Origin: Longicatena sp.
GTDB lineage: Bacteria; Bacillota_I; Bacilli_A; Erysipelotrichales; Erysipelotrichaceae
Reading direction: 5' to 3'
NCBI GenBank assembly: GCA_029258245.1
Contig: JARHZK010000206.1
Span: forward strand, 1 to 35,279
DNA: 35,279 nucleotides
Position numbers and translations under genes: made by a program. Positions within the stretch are counted from its first letter, which is position 1. The number at the start of each line of letters is the position of its first letter. Below, piece after piece: positions 1 to 10,090 of the stretch. The notes beneath the pieces were generated by a model. That model did no database searches. It worked only from the letters and a program-made list of their open reading frames with translations, and was not told the DNA's origin.

Positions 1-179
1 CCTAATACAACTGTACGTTTTACTTGACTATTTTCAAAAAAACCTGCAAGCTCTAAACCAGGACGATTGGTATCCGCAACCGTAATCCTTCTTTTCAAAG
101 ACTCCGAATCTCCTGTAATTTGCTCAAACTCAAATGCGTCAACAAGTTTTTTTACTGTACAATAAATTTCTTCACTCAT
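1..179 (-). CDS. hprK: HPr kinase/phosphorylase, N-terminal part (truncated by window edge)
   Basis: Minus-strand translation from ATG at 179: MSEEIYCTVKKLVDAFEFEQITGDSESLKRRITVADTNRPGLELAGFFENSQVKRTVVLG; 'RPGLELAGFF' is typical of the HprK N-terminal domain. Lies just downstream of uvrA. Confidence 0.85.
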   Translation of the reverse strand, partial: MSEEIYCTVKKLVDAFEFEQITGDSESLKRRITVADTNRPGLELAGFFENSQVKRTVVL

Positions 180-193
180 TTTACGTTTCCTCT

Positions 194-3007
194 CTATAAT
201 ACTTTTTTCAAATATTGTCCTGTATAACTTTCTTCTATTTTCGCAATATCTTCCGGTGTACCACATGCAACAATTGTACCACCTTCATCCCCACCTTCAG
301 GACCAATATCAATAATATAATCTGCTGACTTAATAACATCAAGATTATGTTCAATTACAACTACTGTATCACCATTAGTAACAATTCTTTGCAATACTTC
401 TAATAGTTTTTTTACATCATGAGTATGTAAACCAGTTGTTGGTTCATCTAATATAAATAATGTTTTACCAGTTGCTTTTCTTTGTAATTCACTTGCTAAT
501 TTTACACGTTGTGCTTCTCCTCCTGAAAGAGTCGTAGCGCTCTGTCCTAATTTAATATATCCAAGTCCCACATCTTTTAATGTTTGCAACTTATGTTTAA
601 TTTTATGCACATTTGAGAAAAAGTCAATTGCTTCTTCCACACTCATTTCTAAAACATCATATATATTTTTTCCTTTATATGTAACTTGTAAAGTTTCTTC
701 ATTATATCTTTTTCCTTGGCATTCTTCACATGGAACATATACATCTGGTAAAAAATGCATTGAAATTTTTAAGATGCCATCCCCTTGACAAGCTTCACAA
801 CGTCCACCTTTTACATTAAATGAAAATCTACCTTTATCATACCCACGCATTTTTGCATCAGGAGTCTGAGCAAATAATGTACGAATATCATCAAATACAC
901 CTGTATAAGTAGCTGGATTACTACGTGGTGTGCGTCCAATTGGATCTTGTGAAATATCAATAATTTTATCAATGTTTTCAATTCCTTTAATCCGTTTATG
1001 TTTCCCAGGTTTAATTTTACTTCTTCCAAGCGCATGCATAATACCTTTGCTTAAGACCTCATTCACTAAAGAAGATTTTCCGCTTCCACTTACTCCTGTT
1101 ACTACACAAAGTGTTCCTAATGGAATTTTGACACTGACATTTTTCAAATTATTTTCACATGCTCCAACGATTTCTAATTTTTTCTTATTTCCTTTTCGTC
1201 TTTCTTTCGGAACTTCAATCTTAAGTTTTCCACTTAAATATTGTCCCGTTAATGAATTTGGATTGTCCATTACTTCTTTTGGTGTTCCTTGAGCAACCAC
1301 TTCTCCACCATGTACACCTGCACCAGGTCCAATATCAATAATATAATCACTTGCTCGCATGGTATCTTCATCATGCTCTACAACAATTAAGGAATTTCCC
1401 AAATCTCGCATATCTTTTAAAGTTCGAATCAGGCGATCATTATCTCTTTGATGTAAACCAATGCTAGGTTCATCCAGTACATATAAAACCCCACTTAAAT
1501 GAGACCCTATCTGCGTTGCCAATCGAATACGCTGTGCTTCTCCTCCAGATAATGTTCCAGCTAAACGATCTAAAGTTAAATATCCTAATCCTACATTGTT
1601 TAAAAAACTTAACCGCTCCTTAATCTCTTTTACAATTAATCTTGCAATTTCTTCTTGTTGTTTGGTCAATTGTAACTCATCCATAAAGACAGCTGCCTGT
1701 TTTACGGACATAGCTGTCCATTCATAAATATTTAATCCACCAACACGTACACTTAAAGCTTGTTCATTTAATCGTTTTCCTCCACAAACAGGACATGGTG
1801 CTTCTGCCAAAAATGTTGCATACCATTCCCTTGAGGCCTGTGAACTTGTTTCCATATAACGCCGCTCAATTAGTGTACATACACCTTCTATAAACTCTGA
1901 TTTCTTTAATACATTTCCACTTCTTGATTCTAATTGATAAGAAATAATATCCTTAGAACCATATAATACAATATCTAATTCTTTTTTTGTAAATTCTGCA
2001 ATTGGTTTATCTACACTAATATGATAATAATTTAATAATGCTGCAAATTTTTGCCATTCCAAATTTTCTGTATCTACTATATTTTTATAATAAATAATAC
2101 CACCTTCACGAATACTTTTCGAACGATCTGGTATTAAATAATCCACATCTACTTTTTGTGTAATTCCTAACCCTTTACAAGCATCACATGCTCCAAAGGG
2201 TGAGTTAAAAGAAAATAACTTAGGTTCTAATTTAGGAATACTAAATCCACAATATTTACAGGAATAATTACTAGAAAATAAAATTTCCTCTCCATTATAG
2301 GAAACAATCGCTAATCCATCGCTCATATGCAATGCTGTTTCTAGCGAATCATGTAAACGAGAGCGATCATTTCCCTTTACAATACGGTCTACAACAACAT
2401 CAATCGTATGTTTTTTATTTTTTTCTAACGCCTCTACATCTTCTAATAATTTTGTTTCTCCATCAACACGAACACGTAAAAAGCCTTCTTTTTGTAATCG
2501 CTCAAATAAATCTTTATGTGTTCCCTTTTTCCCCTGTACTACTGGTGATAAAATAATTAGACGAGTTTTATCTTCTAATTCCATAATTTTATCCACCATT
2601 TGTTTTATTGTTTGTGATGTAATTGGTTCTCCATGCGTTGGACAATAAGGTACACCAATTCTTGCATATAACAAACGTAAATAATCATATATTTCTGTTA
2701 CTGTTCCAACGGTTGATCGAGGATTATTACTTGTTGTTTTTTGATCGATTGAAATAGCAGGCGACAACCCTTCAATAGAATCCACATCTGGTTTTTCACT
2801 ATTCCCCAAGAACTGGCGAGCATACGCACTCAAGGATTCCACATAACGACGTTGTCCTTCCGCATAAATCGTATCAAAAGCAAGTGAAGTTTTTCCTGAT
2901 CCTGATACGCCCGTCATAATTACAAATTTATCTCTAGGCACTTTTAAATCAATATTTTTTAAATTATTTTCTCTTGCGCCTTTTATATCAATATAACCAT
3001 GATCCAT
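194..3007 (-). CDS. uvrA: Excinuclease ABC subunit A
   Basis: 937 aa; two ABC ATPase modules ([52 protein letters not shown]; CxxC zinc motifs). RBS GGAGG upstream. Confidence 0.98.
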   Translation of the reverse strand: MDHGYIDIKGARENNLKNIDLKVPRDKFVIMTGVSGSGKTSLAFDTIYAEGQRRYVESLSAYARQFLGNSEKPDVDSIEGLSPAISIDQKTTSNNPRSTVGTVTEIYDYLRLLYARIGVPYCPTHGEPITSQTIKQMVDKIMELEDKTRLIILSPVVQGKKGTHKDLFERLQKEGFLRVRVDGETKLLEDVEALEKNKKHTIDVVVDRIVKGNDRSRLHDSLETALHMSDGLAIVSYNGEEILFSSNYSCKYCGFSIPKLEPKLFSFNSPFGACDACKGLGITQKVDVDYLIPDRSKSIREGGIIYYKNIVDTENLEWQKFAALLNYYHISVDKPIAEFTKKELDIVLYGSKDIISYQLESRSGNVLKKSEFIEGVCTLIERRYMETSSQASREWYATFLAEAPCPVCGGKRLNEQALSVRVGGLNIYEWTAMSVKQAAVFMDELQLTKQQEEIARLIVKEIKERLSFLNNVGLGYLTLDRLAGTLSGGEAQRIRLATQIGSHLSGVLYVLDEPSIGLHQRDNDRLIRTLKDMRDLGNSLIVVEHDEDTMRASDYIIDIGPGAGVHGGEVVAQGTPKEVMDNPNSLTGQYLSGKLKIEVPKERRKGNKKKLEIVGACENNLKNVSVKIPLGTLCVVTGVSGSGKSSLVNEVLSKGIMHALGRSKIKPGKHKRIKGIENIDKIIDISQDPIGRTPRSNPATYTGVFDDIRTLFAQTPDAKMRGYDKGRFSFNVKGGRCEACQGDGILKISMHFLPDVYVPCEECQGKRYNEETLQVTYKGKNIYDVLEMSVEEAIDFFSNVHKIKHKLQTLKDVGLGYIKLGQSATTLSGGEAQRVKLASELQRKATGKTLFILDEPTTGLHTHDVKKLLEVLQRIVTNGDTVVVIEHNLDVIKSADYIIDIGPEGGDEGGTIVACGTPEDIAKIEESYTGQYLKKVL

Positions 3008-3110
3008 ATAGATACCTCCAAACTACTACTATTATACATTAGTATACCCTTTCCGCCTATTTTTTCGCATCTAAATTTATAAATTTACTTGCATATAAAC
3101 AATTTACATA

Positions 3111-3140
3111 AAAAAAGAATCTACGATTTTATATAGATTC
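3111..3140 (-). terminator. Rho-independent terminator downstream of MATE gene
   Basis: GAATCTA...TAGATTC inverted repeat; minus-strand T-run follows the hairpin. Confidence 0.7.
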
Positions 3141-3159
3141 CTTAATCCTTTTATCCTCT

Positions 3160-4476
3160 TTAGGAAGTAAACTTAATTCCCTTTTTATTATATAAATACC
3201 CTGCAATTACAATCGTGCAAATTTCTGCAAAAGGAATTGTAACCCAAATACCATTTACTCCTATTACTATTGGTAAAACAAGCAAAAACAATACAACAAA
3301 GACAAGAGAGCGTAACGTAGATATAATAGCAGAAGATACACCATCACCAATAGCTGTAAAATAACTAGATAAAAAAACATTGATTCCATTAAATAAAAAT
3401 AGTGGACTAAACAAAAACAATGCTTCTTTGGTTATTTCATAAACATGTCCTTCCTCTATAAATATTTTGATAATAAAATCTTTACCAACATAGAGAATTC
3501 CCATAATCAAAATAGCGGTAACGATAATAGTAATAAAACTAAAACGCAATAACTTTTTTATTTTCATATAATTTTTAGCACCTAAATTATAACTAATCAT
3601 TGGTGCAGTAGCTACCGCAATTCCCATATAAAATGCAATAAAGAAATAATAAATATACATAAGGATTGTAACTGCTGCTACCCCATCTTCCCCATATACA
3701 CGCATAACTATAATATTAAATAATAATGTAGTAATTCCTGTCGACAATTCCGTAAGCATCTCACTACATCCATTAGTACAAGATTTCCACAATATCCTAA
3801 AATCTATCGTAAATTTACATAATTTAATCGTGCTAAATTTAAGAAAACATATCAATCCAATGATAGTACTACAGCTAATCGATATCACTGTACCTAACGC
3901 AGCACCAAATGTTCCCAAACCACAAAATCCTACAAAATAATAATCAAATACTACATTTAGCACTAGACCAACCATAGACATTGCTAAACCCACAACAGAA
4001 TTTCCATCCGTTCTTACAAGGTATTCAAAAAACAACTTAAATGCCATTGGAATTGTTCCTAAAAATACCATAAATGCATACGGCAATACATATTCCATTA
4101 ATTTTTCACTAGTTCCTAACCAAATTGCAATAGGCTTTAAAAACATAATCCCAAAAATAGTAAAAATAATACTAAATACAAATAAAACTAATGCTATTAA
4201 ACTAAATGTTTCATTCGCCTTTTTTTGATTTCTTTTTCCCATAAATTCTCCAATGATTGCACCAGATCCTGTCGCAAACATCACCGATACTCCAAAAATA
4301 ATACATGTTATTGGAATTACAATATTAATTCCTGCCAAAGCATCCGAATTCACATATTTAGAAACAAAAAAACCATCTATGGTTGTATAAAAAGATAAAA
4401 AAATCATTGTAAAAATGGAAGGAATCAAATATTTTATATATCCTCTATATGTCATTTCTTTTTCAAATACATTCAT
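3160..4476 (-). CDS. MATE family efflux transporter
   Basis: 438 aa polytopic membrane protein; MATE-like N-terminus (IPSIFTMIFLSFYTTIDGFFVSKYVNSDALAGINIVIP). Confidence 0.9.
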   Translation of the reverse strand: MNVFEKEMTYRGYIKYLIPSIFTMIFLSFYTTIDGFFVSKYVNSDALAGINIVIPITCIIFGVSVMFATGSGAIIGEFMGKRNQKKANETFSLIALVLFVFSIIFTIFGIMFLKPIAIWLGTSEKLMEYVLPYAFMVFLGTIPMAFKLFFEYLVRTDGNSVVGLAMSMVGLVLNVVFDYYFVGFCGLGTFGAALGTVISISCSTIIGLICFLKFSTIKLCKFTIDFRILWKSCTNGCSEMLTELSTGITTLLFNIIVMRVYGEDGVAAVTILMYIYYFFIAFYMGIAVATAPMISYNLGAKNYMKIKKLLRFSFITIIVTAILIMGILYVGKDFIIKIFIEEGHVYEITKEALFLFSPLFLFNGINVFLSSYFTAIGDGVSSAIISTLRSLVFVVLFLLVLPIVIGVNGIWVTIPFAEICTIVIAGYLYNKKGIKFTS

Positions 4477-4510
4477 AAAAAACCTCCTTGCTAATAATTT
4501 CCATAATGCT

Positions 4511-4541
4511 ATAATAAACTATATAGTAACTATAAGGTCAA
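4511..4541 (-). promoter_or_regulatory. MerR-type promoter/operator for MATE gene (19-bp spacer)
   Basis: Minus strand: TTGACC (-35, 4541-4536), exactly 19 bp spacer, TATTAT (-10, 4516-4511); spacer contains perfect dyad TATAGTTACTATA (4522-4534). Confidence 0.7.
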
Positions 4542-4550
4542 GGAGTCATT

Positions 4551-5366
4551 ATGAATAATTATTTTTCTATTGGAGAATTATCAAAATATCAAAATATATC
4601 CTCACAAACACTCATTTATTATGATAAAATCGACTTATTTAAACCAAGTTTTGTTGATGATAAAAATGGATATCGTTATTACAGTGCAGAACAATTAGAT
4701 TACTTAGATACTATCTTAATTATGAAAACTATTGGATTTTCTTTATCTGAAATAAAAAATTATATAAACAATAGTTCTATGAAGCATAGTTTACATTTAT
4801 TAAAAAATCAAGTTGACGTCATTACCCATAAAATAAATGAGTTATCTATGATCAAAAATCGATTAGAACATCGCATATCTGATGTTGAACAAGCACTATT
4901 GATTCAAGACTTAAATCCTTCTATATCTACAATCAAAGAACAATATGTGTTGTATCACGAAGTGAATAATCCCTATACCATGTGTGATATTAGCATTGCT
5001 ACTAAAAAATGTTATGCACAAGCACTAAAAAATAGCATCCCAATATTTTACCAATGTGGTGTATCTGTGCCATTAAAAAATATTCGCAATCATCATTCTA
5101 CAGAAGCTAATCTTGCCTTTGTTTCTACAGATTATATAGACGGAGTTAATAATATTATGAAATTACCTGAGGGTTTAACTGCGTCCATATATCACTTTGG
5201 TAATTATCAATCTATTGATACATCTTATCATAAATTAATCAATTTTTGTGATCAACATCATTTTGAAATCATTTCTGATTCCTATGAATTTTGTATCAAT
5301 GACTATATCACTTCAAAAGATGAAAATGAATTTATTACTAAAATAGTTTTTTATATTAAATCTTAA
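4551..5366 (+). CDS. MerR family transcriptional regulator, BmrR-like with C-terminal effector-binding domain
   Basis: 271 aa; N-terminal MerR HTH (FSIGELSKYQNISSQTLIYYDKIDLFKPSFVDDKNGYRYYSAEQLDYLDTILIMKTIGFSLSEIKNYI), coiled coil, GyrI-like C-terminus; RBS AAGGAG. Confidence 0.9.
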   Translation: MNNYFSIGELSKYQNISSQTLIYYDKIDLFKPSFVDDKNGYRYYSAEQLDYLDTILIMKTIGFSLSEIKNYINNSSMKHSLHLLKNQVDVITHKINELSMIKNRLEHRISDVEQALLIQDLNPSISTIKEQYVLYHEVNNPYTMCDISIATKKCYAQALKNSIPIFYQCGVSVPLKNIRNHHSTEANLAFVSTDYIDGVNNIMKLPEGLTASIYHFGNYQSIDTSYHKLINFCDQHHFEIISDSYEFCINDYITSKDENEFITKIVFYIKS

Positions 5367-5770
5367 TTATACCTAAAAGACGTAGTACGAACTTTACTTA
5401 TAAGGATCTATTATTACATATGAATCCTCAGCCATAAAGACCGAAAACTACAATACTTTCTCCAAACGCCCCTATAAGAGACTTTTTGTCTTTTATTCTA
5501 ACATCATTTCTTTCATAATATATTTTGCATTTTTCTTTATCTACTGTTTTAGTTAATAATAGATTTTTAATTTGCCATTCATATCATCTTTATAAGAAAT
5601 GGAATCCGTATCATTTAAATATAAATTACCGATTCCATATTCTTTAACTAATGAGTTGTAACTTTTGCCTTCTTTATGTTAATCCTATATTTCTATTCTC
5701 TTGTAATCTTGCCATAATAAAAAGTGAACCTTTTTCGTTAGTTATCCAACTTAAGGAGGTTCACTTCTAA
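5367..5770 (-). pseudogene. Candidate IS3-family element remnant (terminal repeat-like end plus degraded orfA fragment)
   Basis: Minus strand starts TGAACCTCCTTAAGTTGGATAACTAACG, resembling IS3-family ends, then an interrupted frame containing EGKSYNSLVKEYGIGN, like the HTH of IS3 OrfA proteins; stop codons/frameshifts throughout. Confidence 0.4.
5717..5766 (-). terminator. Terminator-like inverted repeat downstream of degV gene
   Basis: AAGTGAACCT (5722-5731) / AGGTTCACTT (5757-5766), followed on minus strand by TTTTTATT. Confidence 0.55.
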
Positions 5771-5787
5771 AAATATGCATTTATTAT

Positions 5788-6645
5788 TTATTCTTCTGTC
5801 TTTTTATATATTTGAATTGCTTGACATCCAATTCCCGTATGAATGCTTACAACACTTACCAATTGAATGAGTTGCGTTTGTACGGAAGGAAACGCCTCTT
5901 TAATCTTTTTCATAAAGTAGTTTGCTTCATCTTCATCATCCGCATGAGCAACTGTAATGACATAGCGATCATCAATTGGATGTTTTTCTTTAATACTTCT
6001 AATAACAACATCCATCGCCTTATGCATTGTACGTACTTTATCTTGAACATCAATTTTTCCATTGGTGCTTTTATTAATTTTTAAAATAGGTTTAATTTTT
6101 AGTAATCCACCCAATGCAGCTGCAAACGGTGTTAACCGTCCCCCACGTTTTAAATGTTGTAGATCACTTGGTAACAAATAAGTATCCGTACCTTCGATTA
6201 CTTTATTTAAGATATCTTTTATCTCTGTGATTGTTTTTCCTTCTTCGTAATATTGTTTTGCTTTTTTAATCAAATATTCTTGAACAACAGCAGTTACATA
6301 GCAATCTAAATATTCAAATTCTAATCCTACATTTCTTGCACATAACTCCATTGCATTAATCGTTCCACTTAATCCGCTACAAATTGGAACAGCAAAAATT
6401 CTTTCATATCCATCATTTTTTAATGATTCAAACAATTCTTCTATTTTACCTAAAGAAGGAAGAGATGTAGATAACATCACTCCATCTTGCATTAATTGAT
6501 ATATTTCATCAAGTCCTAATTCTTCTAAATCTTGATAATTCTTATTATCATAACTTACTTGTAATGGAATGCTATAAATTCCATCTTTTAATAGTTCTTC
6601 TACCATTTTGCCAGTGCCACTGTCTGTTACAAATGCTGTTTTCAT
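5788..6645 (-). CDS. DegV family (fatty-acid-binding) protein
   Basis: 285 aa; AFVTDSGTGK, TSLPSLGKIEELFE, ICSGLSGT, LQHLKRGGRLTPFAAALGGLLKIKPIL. Confidence 0.93.
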   Translation of the reverse strand: MKTAFVTDSGTGKMVEELLKDGIYSIPLQVSYDNKNYQDLEELGLDEIYQLMQDGVMLSTSLPSLGKIEELFESLKNDGYERIFAVPICSGLSGTINAMELCARNVGLEFEYLDCYVTAVVQEYLIKKAKQYYEEGKTITEIKDILNKVIEGTDTYLLPSDLQHLKRGGRLTPFAAALGGLLKIKPILKINKSTNGKIDVQDKVRTMHKAMDVVIRSIKEKHPIDDRYVITVAHADDEDEANYFMKKIKEAFPSVQTQLIQLVSVVSIHTGIGCQAIQIYKKTEE

Positions 6646-6738
6646 GGTATCATCCCTCCAATTTCTACATCCTATTATACTTTATTTAATAGATTATGAA
6701 AAGTGATAACGTTGTCTATCTACTATTTTCTATCCGAT

Positions 6739-7599
6739 TTACATTTGCACTTTTTTAATATATTGTATTGTGATACAACCAAGCCCTGTATGAACACTAA
6801 TTACTGGACCAATATTTCCAATTACGACATCTGTATTTGGAAATGATGTTTTTAGCAGTTCTTTTACTTTTTCCGCATCTTCTTGTGCCTTACTTTGTAA
6901 AACAATAAGTTTATAACCACTATCTAAATTATTTTCAGATACTGTAGTGACGGTTGTCTTTAATGCTTTTGATAACGTTCTTACTTTATCATATACATCA
7001 ATTTTACCCCCTGTTTTAGAATTTAACTGTAACACAGGTTTTATCTTTAACATTCCACCTAATGCTGCTGCAAGCGGAGTTAATCGACCTCCACGTTTCA
7101 AATGTTGTAAATCATTAGGGACAACAAAACTTCCACTTTCTTTAATACTATCATTTAATCTAGTAATGATTTCATTTACATCAAACCCTTGATCCACTAA
7201 TGTTTTTGCACAAGTAACTAAATATTTTTGAATTTCACATGTCGTATATGTTTCAACAATATGCAAAGATAATTCTAATTCCTTCGCAGTTACTTCCATA
7301 ACACTTGATGTAGATGATAATCCACTCGACAAAGGAATTGCTATTACTTCATCAAATCCATCTTTTTTTATTTGTTCAAAAACCTCTTCCATCATTCCAA
7401 CCGGAGGCATTGAAGTAGTTGGCATTTCTCCTTTTTCTAAAAGCTTATAAACTTCATCTAATGTAATATTTTCTCCATCTAAATACATTTGATCCTTTAC
7501 AAGAATTTGCAAAGGCAAATAATAAATACCTAAATCATTTGCTTGTGCTTTCGTAAGTCCGCTTCCACTATCAGTTATAATAGCTATTTTCATAGACAT
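6739..7599 (-). CDS. DegV family (fatty-acid-binding) protein, paralogue of downstream gene
   Basis: 286 aa; IITDSGSGL, TSMPPVGMMEEVFEQ, LSSGLSST, LQHLKRGGRLTPLAAALGGMLKIKPVL. Confidence 0.93.
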   Translation of the reverse strand: MSMKIAIITDSGSGLTKAQANDLGIYYLPLQILVKDQMYLDGENITLDEVYKLLEKGEMPTTSMPPVGMMEEVFEQIKKDGFDEVIAIPLSSGLSSTSSVMEVTAKELELSLHIVETYTTCEIQKYLVTCAKTLVDQGFDVNEIITRLNDSIKESGSFVVPNDLQHLKRGGRLTPLAAALGGMLKIKPVLQLNSKTGGKIDVYDKVRTLSKALKTTVTTVSENNLDSGYKLIVLQSKAQEDAEKVKELLKTSFPNTDVVIGNIGPVISVHTGLGCITIQYIKKVQM

Positions 7600-7856
7600 C
7601 CCTCCATATATTTTAATCGTAAGATCTTCTTATAAATATCATTTTATCTCTGTTTACATTATATCAAAATAAATCTTAATATCAATAAAATACCATCCAT
7701 TACTTTGAATGTCAAACTTTTTTTATTTCTAATTCATTTATTTTTGATTGAAAACACATCACCTTATATCATCAAATATTCTATACAAAGAAAAACCAAT
7801 AAATATATTTATAACTCATTTATCAACTATTTTTTCATTAAAAACAAACTATCTAT

Positions 7857-9971
7857 TCATTTATTTTCAAGTACAATAACACTATATGGTTCTATATTTA
7901 CTTTTTGAATTAAAATATCTTCTGATTTTTCATTATAGTACACTAATCGATATGCTTCTTTTAAATCATATGTAAAAACTTCTGCGGATGGGTTAAAGAA
8001 CATAATCAACTTTTTTTTGTCATCATTTATTTTATATACTAACACTTTATTTTGAATTGTATCAAAACACACATAATTTTGTACTTCTTGACTACTAGAA
8101 TATCTTAAGCATGCATATTTTTTACGAATATTTATCAATTCCTTTGTACAATCAACAATATTTTTATATTGATTTCTTCTTTGATAATCTAATTGGTTAA
8201 TATTATCGCTTTCTTCATATGTATTAGCAAGTCCATGCTTAGTTCTTGCAAATTCCTGTCCACTATGAAGAAATGGAATTCCTTGTGCTAATAAAACAGC
8301 TGCAATCATCATCTTATGCTTTGCAATGCGAACTTCCTTAGTATCTTCCTTACAGCATTCTTTTAACTTATCCCAACTCGTCATGTTATCATGACACTCT
8401 ACATAATTAATAACATTTATTGGATTTTCAAATAACTTTTCCATTCCTACGTTTGTACAGCTGCCAACAAAGCAATTTTTCATAATATCGATAAGATATA
8501 AAGCTCCTGTGCAATACCCTTTTATACTAACTTCATTCGTCGCTGTACGTCCTTTAGTAACATCTCGAAATCGATCTGAAAAATGTCCAATATATGGCAT
8601 CATTCCATTATTATAAATACTGGCTCTTTCTTTAAAATCAAGAAAACTCGGCATATCCCAGCCTTCTCCATATACCATAAAATTCGGGCGAATCAAACGA
8701 CATTCTTTTTCTATTCGATTCATTGTATCAACATCTAAAATTCCCATCAAATCAAATCGCAATCCATCAATATGATATGTTTTAACTAAAAATTTACATG
8801 TATCTACAATATATTTTGAACACATTTTTCTTTTACTATCGATATCATTTCCACAAAATGTTCCATTTGAAAAATCACCATGATCATTCATCTGAAAATA
8901 ATAATTTGGAACTGTTTTTTCAAAAAAACAATTTTCTTTATCATATACATGATTAAATACAACATCCAAATTCACTCGAATCCCAGCTTTATGACACTCT
9001 TCTATTAATTTCGTAAACTCAAATATTCTACTATATGGATTTTCTGGCTCTGTACTATAACTACCTTCTAATACGCGGAATTGTACCGGATCATATCCCC
9101 AATTATAATGTATCCATGGATGCATTTCATCAACAGAACCAAAGTCCATTACTGGTAATAATTGTACATGAGTTACTCCTAGTGATTTTAAATACGTAAA
9201 ACCAGTATTCATCTCTTTTGTTTGTTCATTTTCTTCTACAAAACCAAGAAAAGTTCCTGGATGCAAAACTCCAATATTATTCTGCATCGTGAAATCACGA
9301 ATACTTGTTTCATAAATAATTGCATCACAGGAACTCTTCATCTCGGGTAATAAATATTCTTTAACTTTAATTTTAGATAAATCAACAATTGCTGAACGTT
9401 TTGAATTTTCAATAGAAGATACTCCATAAGGATCAATGGTTTCTTGCCATTTCCCATCCACCCTAATATGATACACATAGGTTGCATTCTCTAAATTTTC
9501 TGCTACTTGATAACGAAATACACCTTTATCATCACGTTTCATTTCATATACATAAATTTCATCATTCTTAAACACTTCTAATTTTACACGATATGCCGTA
9601 GGAGCCCATAAAGCAAATTTTGTTGTATAATCACTAAGTGAATATCCTAAATCATCTTGATCATAATAAAACATCTCATCAAATTTCTTAGTTTTTACAA
9701 TTGCACTATAGCGTAAAATTGTAGCACGCGCATGTTGATGTACTACATAATATTCATTTCCAATTTCCAATTCATCAAATACTGCCAATGTATACTTATT
9801 ATAATTATTATGTGTTGTTTCAATTGATTGAATATGCAAATCACACAAATGACCGTCATTATCTCTTAAATAAAATTTATTGCTTACCCCATCGTAAGAA
9901 TTATGTGACATAAATACAATAATTTTATCAAAATCATCGAAATATGCCTCGTAATAATCTTGCTGCCTCAT
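7857..9971 (-). CDS. pulA: Type I pullulanase (glycogen/starch debranching), probably cytoplasmic
   Basis: 704 aa; GH13: VTHVQLLPVMDFGSVDE...YNWGYDPVQF, RVNLDVVFNHVY, DGLRFDLMGILD, YGEGWDM, YVECHDNMTSWDKL. No signal peptide visible. Confidence 0.93.
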   Translation of the reverse strand: MRQQDYYEAYFDDFDKIIVFMSHNSYDGVSNKFYLRDNDGHLCDLHIQSIETTHNNYNKYTLAVFDELEIGNEYYVVHQHARATILRYSAIVKTKKFDEMFYYDQDDLGYSLSDYTTKFALWAPTAYRVKLEVFKNDEIYVYEMKRDDKGVFRYQVAENLENATYVYHIRVDGKWQETIDPYGVSSIENSKRSAIVDLSKIKVKEYLLPEMKSSCDAIIYETSIRDFTMQNNIGVLHPGTFLGFVEENEQTKEMNTGFTYLKSLGVTHVQLLPVMDFGSVDEMHPWIHYNWGYDPVQFRVLEGSYSTEPENPYSRIFEFTKLIEECHKAGIRVNLDVVFNHVYDKENCFFEKTVPNYYFQMNDHGDFSNGTFCGNDIDSKRKMCSKYIVDTCKFLVKTYHIDGLRFDLMGILDVDTMNRIEKECRLIRPNFMVYGEGWDMPSFLDFKERASIYNNGMMPYIGHFSDRFRDVTKGRTATNEVSIKGYCTGALYLIDIMKNCFVGSCTNVGMEKLFENPINVINYVECHDNMTSWDKLKECCKEDTKEVRIAKHKMMIAAVLLAQGIPFLHSGQEFARTKHGLANTYEESDNINQLDYQRRNQYKNIVDCTKELINIRKKYACLRYSSSQEVQNYVCFDTIQNKVLVYKINDDKKKLIMFFNPSAEVFTYDLKEAYRLVYYNEKSEDILIQKVNIEPYSVIVLENK

Positions 9972-10052
9972 ACCTTATCACCTTAATTTATTATAACAGA
10001 TTTTTACCACATTTAATATATAACGTATTATTTCATTTCATACATATTTAGA

Positions 10053-10082
10053 CAAAAAGAACCTATAATATCCTATAGATTC
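10053..10082 (-). terminator. Rho-independent terminator downstream of glgP
   Basis: GAACCTATA...TATAGATTC hairpin with minus-strand T-run. Confidence 0.6.
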
Positions 10083-10090
10083 TTTCTACT

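Noticed and set aside
930-1292. Plus-strand 120-aa ORF antisense to uvrA
   Set aside because: Shadow ORF of the uvrA coding sequence; no recognisable domain or RBS evidence.
7705-7908. Plus-strand 67-aa ORF in the degV-pulA gap
   Set aside because: Composition (F/I/L/N/Y-rich) matches random AT-rich translation, it runs into pulA and has no convincing RBS.
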